From NCBI GenBank assembly GCA_003165495.1, contig PMMB01000145.1, positions 1 through 9,927 on the forward strand: a stretch of 9,927 bases of DNA. Direction: 5' to 3'. The position numbers and the translations under genes are program-made. Of the stretch, positions 1-7,710 are shown piece after piece. Source of the DNA: Gammaproteobacteria bacterium (GTDB lineage: Bacteria > Pseudomonadota > Gammaproteobacteria > Steroidobacterales > Steroidobacteraceae). The first letter of the stretch is position 1. Each line of letters starts with the position of its first letter. Below the pieces are notes generated by a model, which saw nothing but the letters and a program-made list of their open reading frames with translations, was not told the DNA's origin and searched no databases.

Positions 1-423
1 GAATTCCGGGTACGCGATCCAGTGTTCGTCGATCAGGCGCATCCAGTGCCAACGAAACGCCTTGCGTCGCTGGCGCCGGCGCGCACTGATATAAACGACG
101 CGCGCGCCCAATCGCCGCGCCGCGCGCAGCTGCGCCGTGCGCCCCGCGTTGTCGAATATCACGACGTTGGGCCGCCACTTTTCGAGCAACTCGACGACGG
201 CCGCGGAATGAAATGTCGGTGACGAGGCCAACAAGGTCTTAGGGAACGGCGCATCGGCCGCATACGGAGCTTCGCGGCTCAAAACGAAGTGGATGGCGGC
301 GCCCTGCCAGCGCCGGCTCGCGGCACGCGCTATCGCCAGGGAGCGCGCGTATTCGCCCATGCCATAAGTACCCGAGACCGGAACGAACAGAATTCGCGGC
401 GCCTGTTGCGGGGTGTCAACCAA
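1..423 (-). CDS. Probable glycosyltransferase, N-terminal part (truncated by window edge)
   Basis: The frame is open from about 423 to the window edge and gives 141 residues; the C-terminal part lies outside the window. It begins with a hydrophobic strand (residues 10-16, RILFVPV) followed by a glycine-rich turn, GTYGMGEY (residues 18-25). Later comes a second strand, WRPNVVIFDN (83-92), and a third, GARVVYIS (106-113). This alternation of Rossmann-type strands and helices resembles the acceptor-binding N-terminal half of GT-B glycosyltransferases of the MurG/GT28 kind; that assignment is inferred from fold pattern and context. No ATG or GTG lies near the front in this frame. The most economical start is TTG at 423-421, overlapping the asparagine synthase stop by 8 bases (416-423), without a convincing ribosome binding site. 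The next ATG, codon 22, would cut into the glycine-rich turn. Translational coupling to the upstream gene suggests a joint role in a surface glycan pathway. The donor-binding domain that would confirm the family is not visible. Confidence 0.6.
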   Translation of the reverse strand, partial: MVDTPQQAPRILFVPVSGTYGMGEYARSLAIARAASRRWQGAAIHFVLSREAPYAADAPFPKTLLASSPTFHSAAVVELLEKWRPNVVIFDNAGRTAQLRAARRLGARVVYISARRRQRRKAFRWHWMRLIDEHWIAYPEF

Positions 424-2152
424 AGGCAGTGAACCAGCGATCCAACACCAACAAGTACCAGGCTCTGCGAAATTCGCTGTCCACCGGACGCTGCAACACG
501 CCGCGATCCATGAGGCGCCGTACTGCCTCGCGCAACAGCTGCGGATGGCGCCGCAGCCAACGATGCACCGGAAGACCAAACCCGGATTTCGGTTGATCCA
601 AATGACCCGCCGGCAATCGCGGCTCCATGAGCTGTCGAACCAACAATTTGCCGCGGCGCCGCCGCTGATCGACCAGCAGCGCGGGATCCACGCTCAGCAT
701 GAACTCGACCAAGCGATGATCCAGCAGCGGCGGACGCACCTCGAGCGAGTGCGCCATGCTGGTTCGATCGACTTTCGTCAATAAACCTTCGGCCAGGTTG
801 GTCTTCAAATCGAGCCAGCGTAATTGAGCAAGCGGGCCGAGGTCCTCGCGCCAATATTGTCGATAAAACCAAAGATAATCATACTCCGGCTCCTGCCAGC
901 GCTTCGCCAACAAGGAATCGATCTGCTGTGCCGTCAGACCTCCGAGCGCCGCGGCATAGGCGGGCAACCCGACGTAGGCGTGACGCTGCATCGACTGGCC
1001 TAAGCGTGACAGCGGCGGCAAGTACCGGGCCAGGGATCTGTTGAAGACAGTCGAGCGCGCACCGATCCTCGACCAGTAGCGCGGATAACCACAAAAAATT
1101 TCATCGCCGCCCTCGCCGCTCAACGCAACGGTCACTTCACGGCGGGCAAATTGCGCGATGAGATAATTCGACCATGCAGCGCTGTCGCCGAAGGGTTCAT
1201 CGAACAGCCCCGGCATCTGCTCGAGCGCCCCTGCGAAATCCGCCTGAGGCGCCGTCATTTCCATGTGCTCGGTGCGCAAATGCGCGGCCGCCCTGCGTGC
1301 CGCGTCGGATTCGGAGCGCGCGCCGGCATCGAATCCCAAGGTATAGGTTCGCGGAGCGTCCAGATAATACGCGGTGAGCGCGGAATCGATGCCGCCGCTC
1401 AAGAAAACCCCGACCGGCACATCCGATAATGTGTGCGCCGGCACGACCTCGCGAAGCAAGGCATCGAGTTCCCGCACGGTATCGCCGGCGCTGCGCGCAA
1501 CGATCGCGGTCGATGGATCCCAATAACGTTCGATGCTGATGCGCCCCGCAGCCCACGTGAGCGTGTGTCCGGCCGGCAACTTTGCGATGCCGCGATAAAT
1601 GGTTTTCGGCGCGGGAATATAGCCATGGAACAAAAAATCGCGCACCGCGCTCTGATCGATCTCAGGTTGACCCAGAACCAACAGGGCCTTGAGCTCCGAG
1701 GCAAACGCAATGCCGTCCGGCAGCAGCCGGTAGTACAGCGGCTTGATGCCCAAACGATCGCGGGCGAGCAACAGGCGCTGCTCGCGCGTGTCCCAAGCGG
1801 CAAACGCGAACATCCCAACCAATCGGTCCAGGCAGGCGCTGCCGTGCTTCGCCAGAAGATGGACGAGTACCTCGGTGTCCCCGGTTGACTGCCAGGGTCC
1901 CGGCAGATCTGCGCGCAATCGCTCGTGGTTGTAAATCTCGCCGTTGTAGGTGAGCACCTGGGAGTCGAACAACATGGGCTGGTGACCGCCCTCGGACAAA
2001 TCCAATATGGCCAGTCGGCGGTGAGCCAAGGCGACTCCCGGTTGGCTCCATTCTCCGGCGCCGTCCGGACCGCGATGCCGCAGGCGCTGCGCCATGCTGC
2101 GGGCGATTTCAACGCTCGCGCGCGAACCAATAATGCCGGCTATTCCACACAT
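416..2152 (-). CDS. asnB: Glutamine-hydrolysing asparagine synthase family protein (AsnB-like)
   Basis: A 578-residue protein of class II glutamine amidotransferase plus synthetase architecture. The start is set at the ATG at 2152 because this leaves Cys2 as the N-terminal nucleophile after Met removal (MCGIAG). An upstream in-frame start at 2197 would bury that cysteine. Glutaminase-domain motifs are RHRGPDG (25-31), HRRLAI (44-49), YNGEIYN (69-75), GDTE (91-94) and ARDRLGIKPLYY (130-141). The ATP-pyrophosphatase loop is SGGIDS (252-257), followed by DEPFGD (318-323) and SGEGGDE (345-351). A late block with LEVRPPLLDH and KSGFGLP completes the synthetase domain. Both active sites look intact. 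The family transfers glutamine ammonia to an AMP-activated carboxylate, classically aspartate. Homologues in polysaccharide clusters may instead amidate a glycan or another acid, and the overlapping glycosyltransferase downstream points that way. No clear ribosome binding site precedes the start. The catalytic family is certain; the substrate is not. Confidence 0.93.
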   Translation of the reverse strand: MCGIAGIIGSRASVEIARSMAQRLRHRGPDGAGEWSQPGVALAHRRLAILDLSEGGHQPMLFDSQVLTYNGEIYNHERLRADLPGPWQSTGDTEVLVHLLAKHGSACLDRLVGMFAFAAWDTREQRLLLARDRLGIKPLYYRLLPDGIAFASELKALLVLGQPEIDQSAVRDFLFHGYIPAPKTIYRGIAKLPAGHTLTWAAGRISIERYWDPSTAIVARSAGDTVRELDALLREVVPAHTLSDVPVGVFLSGGIDSALTAYYLDAPRTYTLGFDAGARSESDAARRAAAHLRTEHMEMTAPQADFAGALEQMPGLFDEPFGDSAAWSNYLIAQFARREVTVALSGEGGDEIFCGYPRYWSRIGARSTVFNRSLARYLPPLSRLGQSMQRHAYVGLPAYAAALGGLTAQQIDSLLAKRWQEPEYDYLWFYRQYWREDLGPLAQLRWLDLKTNLAEGLLTKVDRTSMAHSLEVRPPLLDHRLVEFMLSVDPALLVDQRRRRGKLLVRQLMEPRLPAGHLDQPKSGFGLPVHRWLRRHPQLLREAVRRLMDRGVLQRPVDSEFRRAWYLLVLDRWFTAFG

Positions 2153-2240
2153 GGCGGGCAGTCTAGCGCGGCCGAGTCGCGATGTACCGCTAGCCATCGG
2201 ACAGCGGTTCGTTTAGGGTGCGTCCTGGAGCTGCAAAGAC
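2153..2240. promoter_or_regulatory. Divergent intergenic region (asnB / 258-residue protein)
   Basis: This 88-base gap separates two divergently transcribed genes, so promoters for both directions should lie in or near it. I could not pick out a convincing sigma-70 -35/-10 pair on either strand. The clearest structure is a short inverted repeat, CTAGCG at 2163-2168 and CGCTAG at 2188-2193, with half-site starts 25 bases apart. It could be an operator or chance. A GGAG at 2227-2230 serves the rightward gene as ribosome binding site. Confidence 0.4.
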
Positions 2241-3017
2241 ATGGCAACACCCGCCGATCAACGACTGCTGGAACTATTGGAAAAATGGCTCGAGAGCCTT
2301 GAGCTGCATGCCAAGTACTCCTCCCTCGACGACGACAGCTATTGGAAGATTCAGCCGTGGGTGGAACATCAGCGGCCGAGCCGCTGGATTATCGAACTAG
2401 CGATGCAAAAGACCATCGCGCTGCGGGCCCATGTCCAAGAGCGCGTGAAAATGGGTGACGCGAAGTATGCGGATTCGCTGGAACTGATGATCTTCCTCGC
2501 CAACCTCGTGGGATCCGAACACATCGAGCGTTTCATCCCCTCGGCCGAACCGCAGAACGAGCGTTCCGCGACGCAGGAGCTACCGGACGACGCTACTACG
2601 CCCGTTCCGACGAGTGGGGCTACCGCCACGCGAGAAATGCCCAAATTCCTCGGCAGCAAGCGCGCGCCGCCGCCTGCGGGGACCGCACAGGTCGCGCGCG
2701 CCGAACGCAAGGTAAAGTCCGCGAGCAAACACCCGGCGCGGCTCGGGACCTCCGCGAAGGCGGCGGCTCCCGTAAAGCCGTCCGGCAAGCCCGCCTCCAA
2801 AATTTCGCCTGCCGCGGCGCCCGGCCGCGACGGACCCTCGGACGTCGCACGCGCGCAGGTCATTGGCGATGCGGCTCGCTTGGTGCAATGGGGGCGCAAG
2901 TGGTACGAGTTGCCTGAGCTCATCGCGCGCATGGCAGACCGGCCATCATTGCCCGAGGTGCGGCGTATACTCAAAGAAAATAAATCGGCCATCGATGCGA
3001 AGGCCGGGGGCGCCTAG
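2241..3017 (+). CDS. Uncharacterised 258-residue protein with low-complexity linker
   Basis: I do not recognise this protein. The ATG at 2241 is supported by GGAG at 2227-2230, ten bases upstream. Three parts can be seen. Residues 1-95 form a predicted mostly helical block, rich in charged residues and with four tryptophans (16, 35, 40, 49). Residues about 100-195 are low-complexity, rich in Ala, Pro, Lys, Ser and Thr, and look disordered. Residues about 201-258 form a second helical block containing QWGRKWYELPELIARM, ending in an Ala/Gly tail. There is no signal peptide or membrane segment, so it is probably cytoplasmic. The basic linker and two-headed layout would suit a scaffold or nucleic-acid-binding protein, but no motif proves this. 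It lies 81 bases before the ABC ATPase in the same direction, so co-transcription is possible but not shown. Codon usage matches its neighbours, and the frame has no interruptions, supporting a real gene. Confidence 0.75.
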   Translation: MATPADQRLLELLEKWLESLELHAKYSSLDDDSYWKIQPWVEHQRPSRWIIELAMQKTIALRAHVQERVKMGDAKYADSLELMIFLANLVGSEHIERFIPSAEPQNERSATQELPDDATTPVPTSGATATREMPKFLGSKRAPPPAGTAQVARAERKVKSASKHPARLGTSAKAAAPVKPSGKPASKISPAAAPGRDGPSDVARAQVIGDAARLVQWGRKWYELPELIARMADRPSLPEVRRILKENKSAIDAKAGGA

Positions 3018-3098
3018 CCGGTAGTCGCTTAATGTATCCGCGAAGGATCGCGCAAAACAATTTGAACCTCCTCCGTCTATGAACGCTCAAAGGCGCCC
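3018..3098 (+). promoter_or_regulatory. Leader region before the ABC transporter unit
   Basis: This 81-base gap is the longest same-strand spacer in the plus-strand gene group and is the likely site of any promoter for the transporter unit. It contains a small perfect hairpin, CGCGA at 3039-3043 pairing with TCGCG at 3048-3052 around a four-base loop. No T-run follows it, so it is not a convincing intrinsic terminator. AAAGG at 3089-3093 is a plausible ribosome binding site, five bases before the ATG at 3099. No -35/-10 pair of good quality and spacing was found. Confidence 0.3.
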
Positions 3099-4067
3099 AT
3101 GATCACGACGAAAAATTTATCCAAACGCTATGGCGACAAACTGGCCGTCGACGACTTGACGTTCACGGTGGCGCCGGGCGAGGTGCTGGGATTTCTGGGT
3201 GCCAACGGCGCGGGCAAATCCACGACCATGCGCATGATCGCGGGCTTCATTGCGCCGTCCTCGGGCCAAGTCTCGGTCTGTGGACACGACATCGAGGATG
3301 CGCCCGTGGCGGCCAAGTCCTGCATGGGCTATCTCCCGGAGGGCGCTCCCAGTTACGGCGAAATGACCACGGCTGAGTTTCTGGATTTCGTGGCCGACGT
3401 GCGTGGGCTCACGGGCGAACGGCGGCGCATGCGCCGCGAGATCGTCGTCGACCGGCTGGGCTTGGCTCCGGTGCTCCAGCAAGTCATCGAGACGCTTTCC
3501 AAGGGCTTTCGCCGCCGCGTCGGCCTGGCACAGGCATTGATTCACGACCCGCAGGTCTTGATCCTGGACGAACCGACCGACGGGCTGGATCCCAATCAAA
3601 AGCATGAAGTGCGGCGCCTGATCAATGATCTCGGCAAGGACAAGCTGGTCATCGTTTCCACTCACATCTTGGAGGAGGTTCACGAGGTCTGCACACGCGC
3701 CATCATCATCGCCGATGGCCGCATCGTGGCCGATGAAACCCCGACTGCGCTCGAAGCTCGCTCCCGATACCACCACGCCGTCAGCCTGCGCTTCGACAAG
3801 CCCGAGGAACTCGAGGCAGCGCGCCGCGAGATCGCCCTGCTCCCGCAGGTGGCCGAAGTGGAATCCGATGCGCGCGAGCTAAGGCTTACGGCGGTACCGA
3901 AGCCGGGCGCCAATCCCCTGTCCGCTGTGAGCGCGATTATCGTCAAAAACAACTGGGACGTGCCCGAGTTACATCTCGAATCCGGCCGTCTGGACGAAGT
4001 ATTTCGCTCCTTGACGGAGCCGCCGGGCCCCCTTAAGGCCGATGCCGCGCAAGGAGCCGGCGCATGA
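3099..4067 (+). CDS. ABC transporter ATP-binding protein, GldA-like
   Basis: A 322-residue cytoplasmic ATPase that should power the permease encoded next. Walker A is GANGAGKST (34-42). The Q-loop region reads GYLPE (77-81), with Glu where many ABC proteins have Gln. The signature is LSKGF (133-137) in place of LSGGQ. Walker B is VLILDEP (153-159), the D-loop DGLD (161-164), and the switch histidine is H189 in STH. The C-terminal 100 residues after the nucleotide-binding domain form an extra domain typical of ABC-2 type and GldA-like ATPases. All catalytic residues needed for ATP hydrolysis are present. AAAGG five bases upstream supports the start. The stop overlaps the permease start as ATGA. 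GldA-like naming follows from the neighbouring GldF-like and GldG-like genes. In Bacteroidetes such proteins were linked to gliding, but the substrate of proteobacterial versions is, to my knowledge, not settled. Confidence 0.93.
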   Translation: MITTKNLSKRYGDKLAVDDLTFTVAPGEVLGFLGANGAGKSTTMRMIAGFIAPSSGQVSVCGHDIEDAPVAAKSCMGYLPEGAPSYGEMTTAEFLDFVADVRGLTGERRRMRREIVVDRLGLAPVLQQVIETLSKGFRRRVGLAQALIHDPQVLILDEPTDGLDPNQKHEVRRLINDLGKDKLVIVSTHILEEVHEVCTRAIIIADGRIVADETPTALEARSRYHHAVSLRFDKPEELEAARREIALLPQVAEVESDARELRLTAVPKPGANPLSAVSAIIVKNNWDVPELHLESGRLDEVFRSLTEPPGPLKADAAQGAGA

Positions 4068-4798
4068 GTAAAATTTTCGTGGTTTTCCGGCGCGAGCTGC
4101 GCAGCTATTTCGCAACCCCCTTGGCCTATGTGTTCATCGTGATTTTCTTGAGTTTGGCGGCGGTGTTCACTTTCCAGGTGGGCGGCTTCTTCGAGCGCGG
4201 TCAAGCTGATTTGCAGCCCTTCTTTCGCTGGCATCCCTGGTTATATCTCGTGCTGATCCCGGCCATCTCGATGCGCCTGTGGGCCGAGGAACGCAATAGC
4301 GGCAGCATCGAATTGCTCATGACGCTGCCCATCACCCTGTGGCAGGCGGTGGTCGGTAAATTTCTGGCGGCATGGTGCTTTGCCGGCATCGCTTTGGTGC
4401 TCACATTTCCGATCTGGGTCACCGTCAATTACCTCGGGTCGCCGGACAACGGTGCTATCGTCGCGGCCTACCTCGGCAGCCTGTTGATGGCGGGGGGCTT
4501 CCTGTCGATCGGCATGTGCCTCTCCGCAGCCACTCGCAATCAAGTGGTCGCGTTCATCACCGCGGCGCTGGTCGGATTTGTGTTCCTGCTGGCGGGGTTT
4601 CCGCTGGTGCTGGATTTCGTGCGCGGCGTATTGCCGCAGGCCATCGTCGACGCGATCGCAAGCTTGAGTTTTTTCACTCACTTCGAAGCGATTTCCAAGG
4701 GCGTCATCGATTTACGCGATCTGGTGTATTTCGGCGCTCTGATCGGCTTTTGGCTGGCCGCCACGGCCTTGGTACTCGACATGAAAAAGGCGGAATAG
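4064..4798 (+). CDS. ABC-2 type permease, GldF-like
   Basis: A 244-residue polytopic inner-membrane protein, and the channel-forming partner of the preceding ATPase. About six hydrophobic segments are visible, roughly at residues 18-40, 57-73, 98-121, 130-152, 160-185 and 215-240. Between the second and third lies LWAEERNSGSIELLMTLP (72-89), the conserved cytoplasmic coupling segment of this ABC-2 permease family. The N-terminal RRELRSYFATPLAYVF is also typical of GldF-like permeases. A strong ribosome binding site, AAGGAG at 4051-4056, lies seven bases before the ATG, and the start overlaps the ATPase stop as ATGA, so the two are translationally coupled. The stop codon directly abuts the GTG start of the next gene. 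A NosY-like permease is an alternative family name, but the next gene favours the GldF assignment. Confidence 0.9.
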   Translation: MSKIFVVFRRELRSYFATPLAYVFIVIFLSLAAVFTFQVGGFFERGQADLQPFFRWHPWLYLVLIPAISMRLWAEERNSGSIELLMTLPITLWQAVVGKFLAAWCFAGIALVLTFPIWVTVNYLGSPDNGAIVAAYLGSLLMAGGFLSIGMCLSAATRNQVVAFITAALVGFVFLLAGFPLVLDFVRGVLPQAIVDAIASLSFFTHFEAISKGVIDLRDLVYFGALIGFWLAATALVLDMKKAE

Positions 4799-6706
4799 GT
4801 GAACGGTAGTCGTTGGCGAAGAGTGGGCTTAGGGGTCGGGGGCTTGATTGCGCTCGCCGTGTTGTTTTTGGGCGTCGTGATGTTGTCGAACGTGGGCCTT
4901 CGCGGCATGCGCGTGGACCTCACGCAGAATCGGCTCTATACCTTGAGTCCGGGCACACAACAGGTGCTCGCCGATCTCAAGGAGCCGATCAATTTGTATT
5001 TCTATTTCTCGCGCGAAGCCGCCGCAAAGCAAGCGCCGCTCGTCATGCCCTACGCCACCCGCGTGCGCGAGTTCCTGGAGGAACTGGCGGCTCGTGCCGG
5101 CGGCAAAATTCATTTGGCGGTAGTCGATCCGCAGCCGTTCTCGGACGAGGAGGACCGCGCCGCCGAATTCGGGCTGCAATCGCTCCAACCCGGCAGCGGT
5201 GATGCGCTCTATTTTGGGTTGACCGGCACCAACTCCACCGACGGTCGTTCGTCGATACCGAGCTTCCAGGCCGATCGCGAGGAGTTTCTGGAATATGACG
5301 TGGCAAAACTCATCAATGAGTTGGGCACGCCGAAGAAACCGGTGATTGGCCTCATGAGTTCGTTGGGGATGGAAGGACAATTCAACCCGATGACGGGTCA
5401 AATGGGCGAACCCTGGCCGATTCTCACCCAGCTGCAGGAGCTGTTCACGGTGCGCTCCTTGACCGCCGACGTCGATCGTATCGACAAAGACGTCGATGTG
5501 TTGATGCTGGTCCACCCGAAGCAGTTGCCGCCGAAGACCTTGTACGCCATCGATCAATTCGTGATGCGCGGCGGCAGAATACTGCTGTTCGTCGATCCGA
5601 ATGCGGGCTCGGACACGAGCGGTCAGGACCCGTCCAATCCGCTGGCCGGCGCGATGGCCAATCATTCTTCGGATCTCGCGCCGCTGCTTGCGGCCTGGGG
5701 CGTCGATTACGACGCGACCAAGGTCATCGGTGACTTGGAGCGCGGACTCGAAGTCCGCACCAGCATGCAGTCACCGCCGATACGTCACATCGGCATCCTA
5801 GGGCTAGGCCACGCCGACATGAATCAAAAGGACGTCGTGTCGGCGTCGCTCGACAAGATCAATCTCGCGACGGCCGGTTCGCTCGCCGCACGGCCCGGCG
5901 CCAAGACCGCATTCGAACCTCTGCTGCTGAGCTCGGCGAGCGCGGCGCCGATTCCTGCGCAGCGCTTTAACGCCCTCACGGACCCCACGACCCTGCGTGA
6001 TGGATTCAAACCCACGGGCGTTCGCTACGCCCTGGCCGCACGCATCACCGGACCTGTGGAATCCGCGTTTCCGCAGGGGGCGCCGCCGGATCAAAAAACC
6101 GCCGCCGGTCCGCCGATCGCGCATCTGGCAAAATCGGCGGCGCCCGCCAATATCGTCATCATCGCCGACACGGATATGCTGATGGACTATATGTGGGTGC
6201 AAACGCGTGAGGTGTTCGGTCAACGCGTCGCGCAGGCGTTCGCCAACAACGGCGATTTGGTGGCCAACATTCTCGATAACTTGAGCGGCAGCAGCGCGCT
6301 GATCAGCGTTCGCGGGCGCGCGACGTTCTCACGTCCGTTCGAGCGAGTGGAAGCTCTCAGGCGTCAGGCGGATGATCGTTTGCGCGGCAAGGCATTGGAA
6401 CTCCAGGCGGAGCTGAAGCAAACAGAGACCAAGTTGACCGTGCTGCAAAGCAAACGCAACGATCAGTCATCGCTCATGCTGTCGCCGGAACAAGAGGCGG
6501 AATTGAAGCGATTCGTCGCCGAGAAAGCTCGCGTGCGCAAGGAGCTGCGCGAAACACAGCGTGGGCTCGATGTCGATATCAATCGCCTGAATTCCCGCCT
6601 CAAATTCATCAACATCGCCATTGCTCCGCTGTGTGTGGCCGTCGCGGGTGTGATCATTCTGTCGCTGCGCCGACGGCGCAGAACGGCCGTATCGGGCGCA
6701 ACATGA
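4799..6706 (+). CDS. GldG-like ABC auxiliary protein (membrane-anchored, large extracytoplasmic domain)
   Basis: A 635-residue protein starting with GTG immediately after the permease stop, with AAGG at 4787-4790 upstream. It has one N-terminal membrane segment (about 9-32), then DLTQNRLYTLS (40-50), a hallmark of GldG/ABC-auxiliary proteins. A long extracytoplasmic region follows. It includes the DREEFLEYDVAKLINEL segment and a DxxxLVHPKQLPP...GGRILLFVDP stretch (about 230-267), as in the ABC_transp_aux/DUF4350-like domain. Residues about 514-600 are strongly charged and heptad-like, probably a coiled coil. A second membrane segment lies at about 602-623 and ends in a basic RRRRR cytoplasmic tail. 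Two membrane anchors flanking a periplasmic domain suit a subunit that associates with the permease and handles or senses substrate outside the membrane; this role is inferred. The stop overlaps the next start as ATGA. Confidence 0.88.
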   Translation: MNGSRWRRVGLGVGGLIALAVLFLGVVMLSNVGLRGMRVDLTQNRLYTLSPGTQQVLADLKEPINLYFYFSREAAAKQAPLVMPYATRVREFLEELAARAGGKIHLAVVDPQPFSDEEDRAAEFGLQSLQPGSGDALYFGLTGTNSTDGRSSIPSFQADREEFLEYDVAKLINELGTPKKPVIGLMSSLGMEGQFNPMTGQMGEPWPILTQLQELFTVRSLTADVDRIDKDVDVLMLVHPKQLPPKTLYAIDQFVMRGGRILLFVDPNAGSDTSGQDPSNPLAGAMANHSSDLAPLLAAWGVDYDATKVIGDLERGLEVRTSMQSPPIRHIGILGLGHADMNQKDVVSASLDKINLATAGSLAARPGAKTAFEPLLLSSASAAPIPAQRFNALTDPTTLRDGFKPTGVRYALAARITGPVESAFPQGAPPDQKTAAGPPIAHLAKSAAPANIVIIADTDMLMDYMWVQTREVFGQRVAQAFANNGDLVANILDNLSGSSALISVRGRATFSRPFERVEALRRQADDRLRGKALELQAELKQTETKLTVLQSKRNDQSSLMLSPEQEAELKRFVAEKARVRKELRETQRGLDVDINRLNSRLKFINIAIAPLCVAVAGVIILSLRRRRRTAVSGAT

Positions 6707-7710
6707 GCCGGCAACGATTCATGGCGCTCACCGTCGCCGCAGCGCTCGCCATCTCGGGCGCACTGTACTTGAGCGCCCAACGCAATCTGCGGCGGGATCC
6801 GCACGGCACTGCGTTACTACCCTCTCTGGCGAACGAGCTGAATACGGTCACTGCCTTGAGCGTGCGCCGCGGCAGCGCAACTCCCACGGTGACCTTGCAC
6901 GAGCAGGGCGGTCGGTGGACCGTTGCCGAGCGTGGCGATTATCCGGCCGACGTGTCGAAGCTGCGTAAATTACTGCTGGCCCTGAGCGACGCCAAGATCA
7001 TCGAGGAGAAGACCTCCAATTCTGCGAATTTTCCGATCATTGGTGTCGAGGATCCGTCGTTGCCGGGCGCTACCGGAGCGGAAATCAGCGTCACTGCACA
7101 GGACGGAAAACATGCCGTGATCGTCGGCAAGCCGGTCGGTGACGGCAACTTCGCACGGCGCGGCGGCGAGAACTTGAGTTACAGCGTCGAACCCGGCATT
7201 TCATTCGAAACTGAACCGCGATTTTGGATCGAATCACGGCTGATCGACATCGCGGCCGCCGGCATCCAGAGCATCGAAATCAAGCCGGCGACCGGGCCCA
7301 CGTACACCGTTCGCCGCGATACAGCGGGCGGCGGAAATTTCACGCTCGATGGCGCGCCGCCTAGGCGAAAAGCGGCCGATCCCGCCGCGCTCGCTCCCTC
7401 GCCGACCACCTACGGCGGGCTGACCGCCGACGATGTGACGCCGGTGGGCGACGTCGATTTCAGCAAAGCGACGGTCGCGACGGTGACCCTGTCCGACGGC
7501 AATGTGATCACGATGACCGGCGCGAGGAGCGGCGACAAGCACTGGGTTCAGTTAAAGGCGAGCAAAGACGCGGCGCTCAATGCGAAGGCCGCGGGCCGCG
7601 CATTTGAAATTGCGGGCTACCGTTTCGATGCTATTTTCCGGCCTCTGGAACAATTGCTGGTACCGAAGGCGCCGTCAGCCGGTGCGAATAAAGCGCCCCC
7701 TAAATCGTGA
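6703..7710 (+). CDS. DUF4340 domain-containing membrane-anchored protein
   Basis: A 335-residue protein. I chose the ATG at 6703, which overlaps the preceding stop as ATGA and places a membrane anchor (about residues 7-24) at the very N-terminus. An upstream in-frame start at 6631 would add 24 unlikely residues read from inside the previous gene. The body is predicted to be extracytoplasmic and beta-rich. It contains the Trp-containing VTLHEQGGRWTV hairpin, DVSKLRKLLLALSDAKIIEEKTSN, and the FETEPRFWIESRLIDI segment characteristic of DUF4340 proteins. The segment from about 220 to 280 is proline-, alanine- and threonine-rich and may be a linker before a small C-terminal region. DUF4340 genes commonly follow gldG-like genes in proteobacteria, which suggests they belong to the same envelope complex; the function is unknown. 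No good ribosome binding site is visible, consistent with translational coupling. Confidence 0.85.
   Translation: MSRQRFMALTVAAALAISGALYLSAQRNLRRDPHGTALLPSLANELNTVTALSVRRGSATPTVTLHEQGGRWTVAERGDYPADVSKLRKLLLALSDAKIIEEKTSNSANFPIIGVEDPSLPGATGAEISVTAQDGKHAVIVGKPVGDGNFARRGGENLSYSVEPGISFETEPRFWIESRLIDIAAAGIQSIEIKPATGPTYTVRRDTAGGGNFTLDGAPPRRKAADPAALAPSPTTYGGLTADDVTPVGDVDFSKATVATVTLSDGNVITMTGARSGDKHWVQLKASKDAALNAKAAGRAFEIAGYRFDAIFRPLEQLLVPKAPSAGANKAPPKS

Noticed and set aside
1..6. The window begins exactly at GAATTC
   Set aside because: It may reflect an EcoRI-bounded clone end or be chance. The reading frame runs straight through it, so it has no visible biological role.
330..872. Minus-strand open frame spanning the asnB-glycosyltransferase junction
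   Set aside because: It reads an alternative frame of both genes and gives low-complexity Ser/Ala/Arg-rich protein; the other frames carry the conserved sequence.
3039..3052. Possible terminator hairpin after the 258-residue protein
   Set aside because: The stem is only five base pairs and no T-run follows, so it does not meet the pattern of an intrinsic terminator.
3117..3776. Minus-strand open frame (219 codons) opposite the ABC ATPase
   Set aside because: The sense strand encodes all ATPase motifs; the antisense translation has none and no ribosome binding site was evident.
4829..5665. Minus-strand open frame (278 codons) inside the GldG-like gene
   Set aside because: It is wholly antisense to a recognised gene, with Arg/His/Gln-rich composition typical of a codon-bias shadow.
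3099..6706. A gliding motility locus
   Set aside because: Only gldA/F/G-like genes are present; no gldB, gldH to gldN or spr genes are seen, and the setting is proteobacterial with lptFG, so gliding is not supported.
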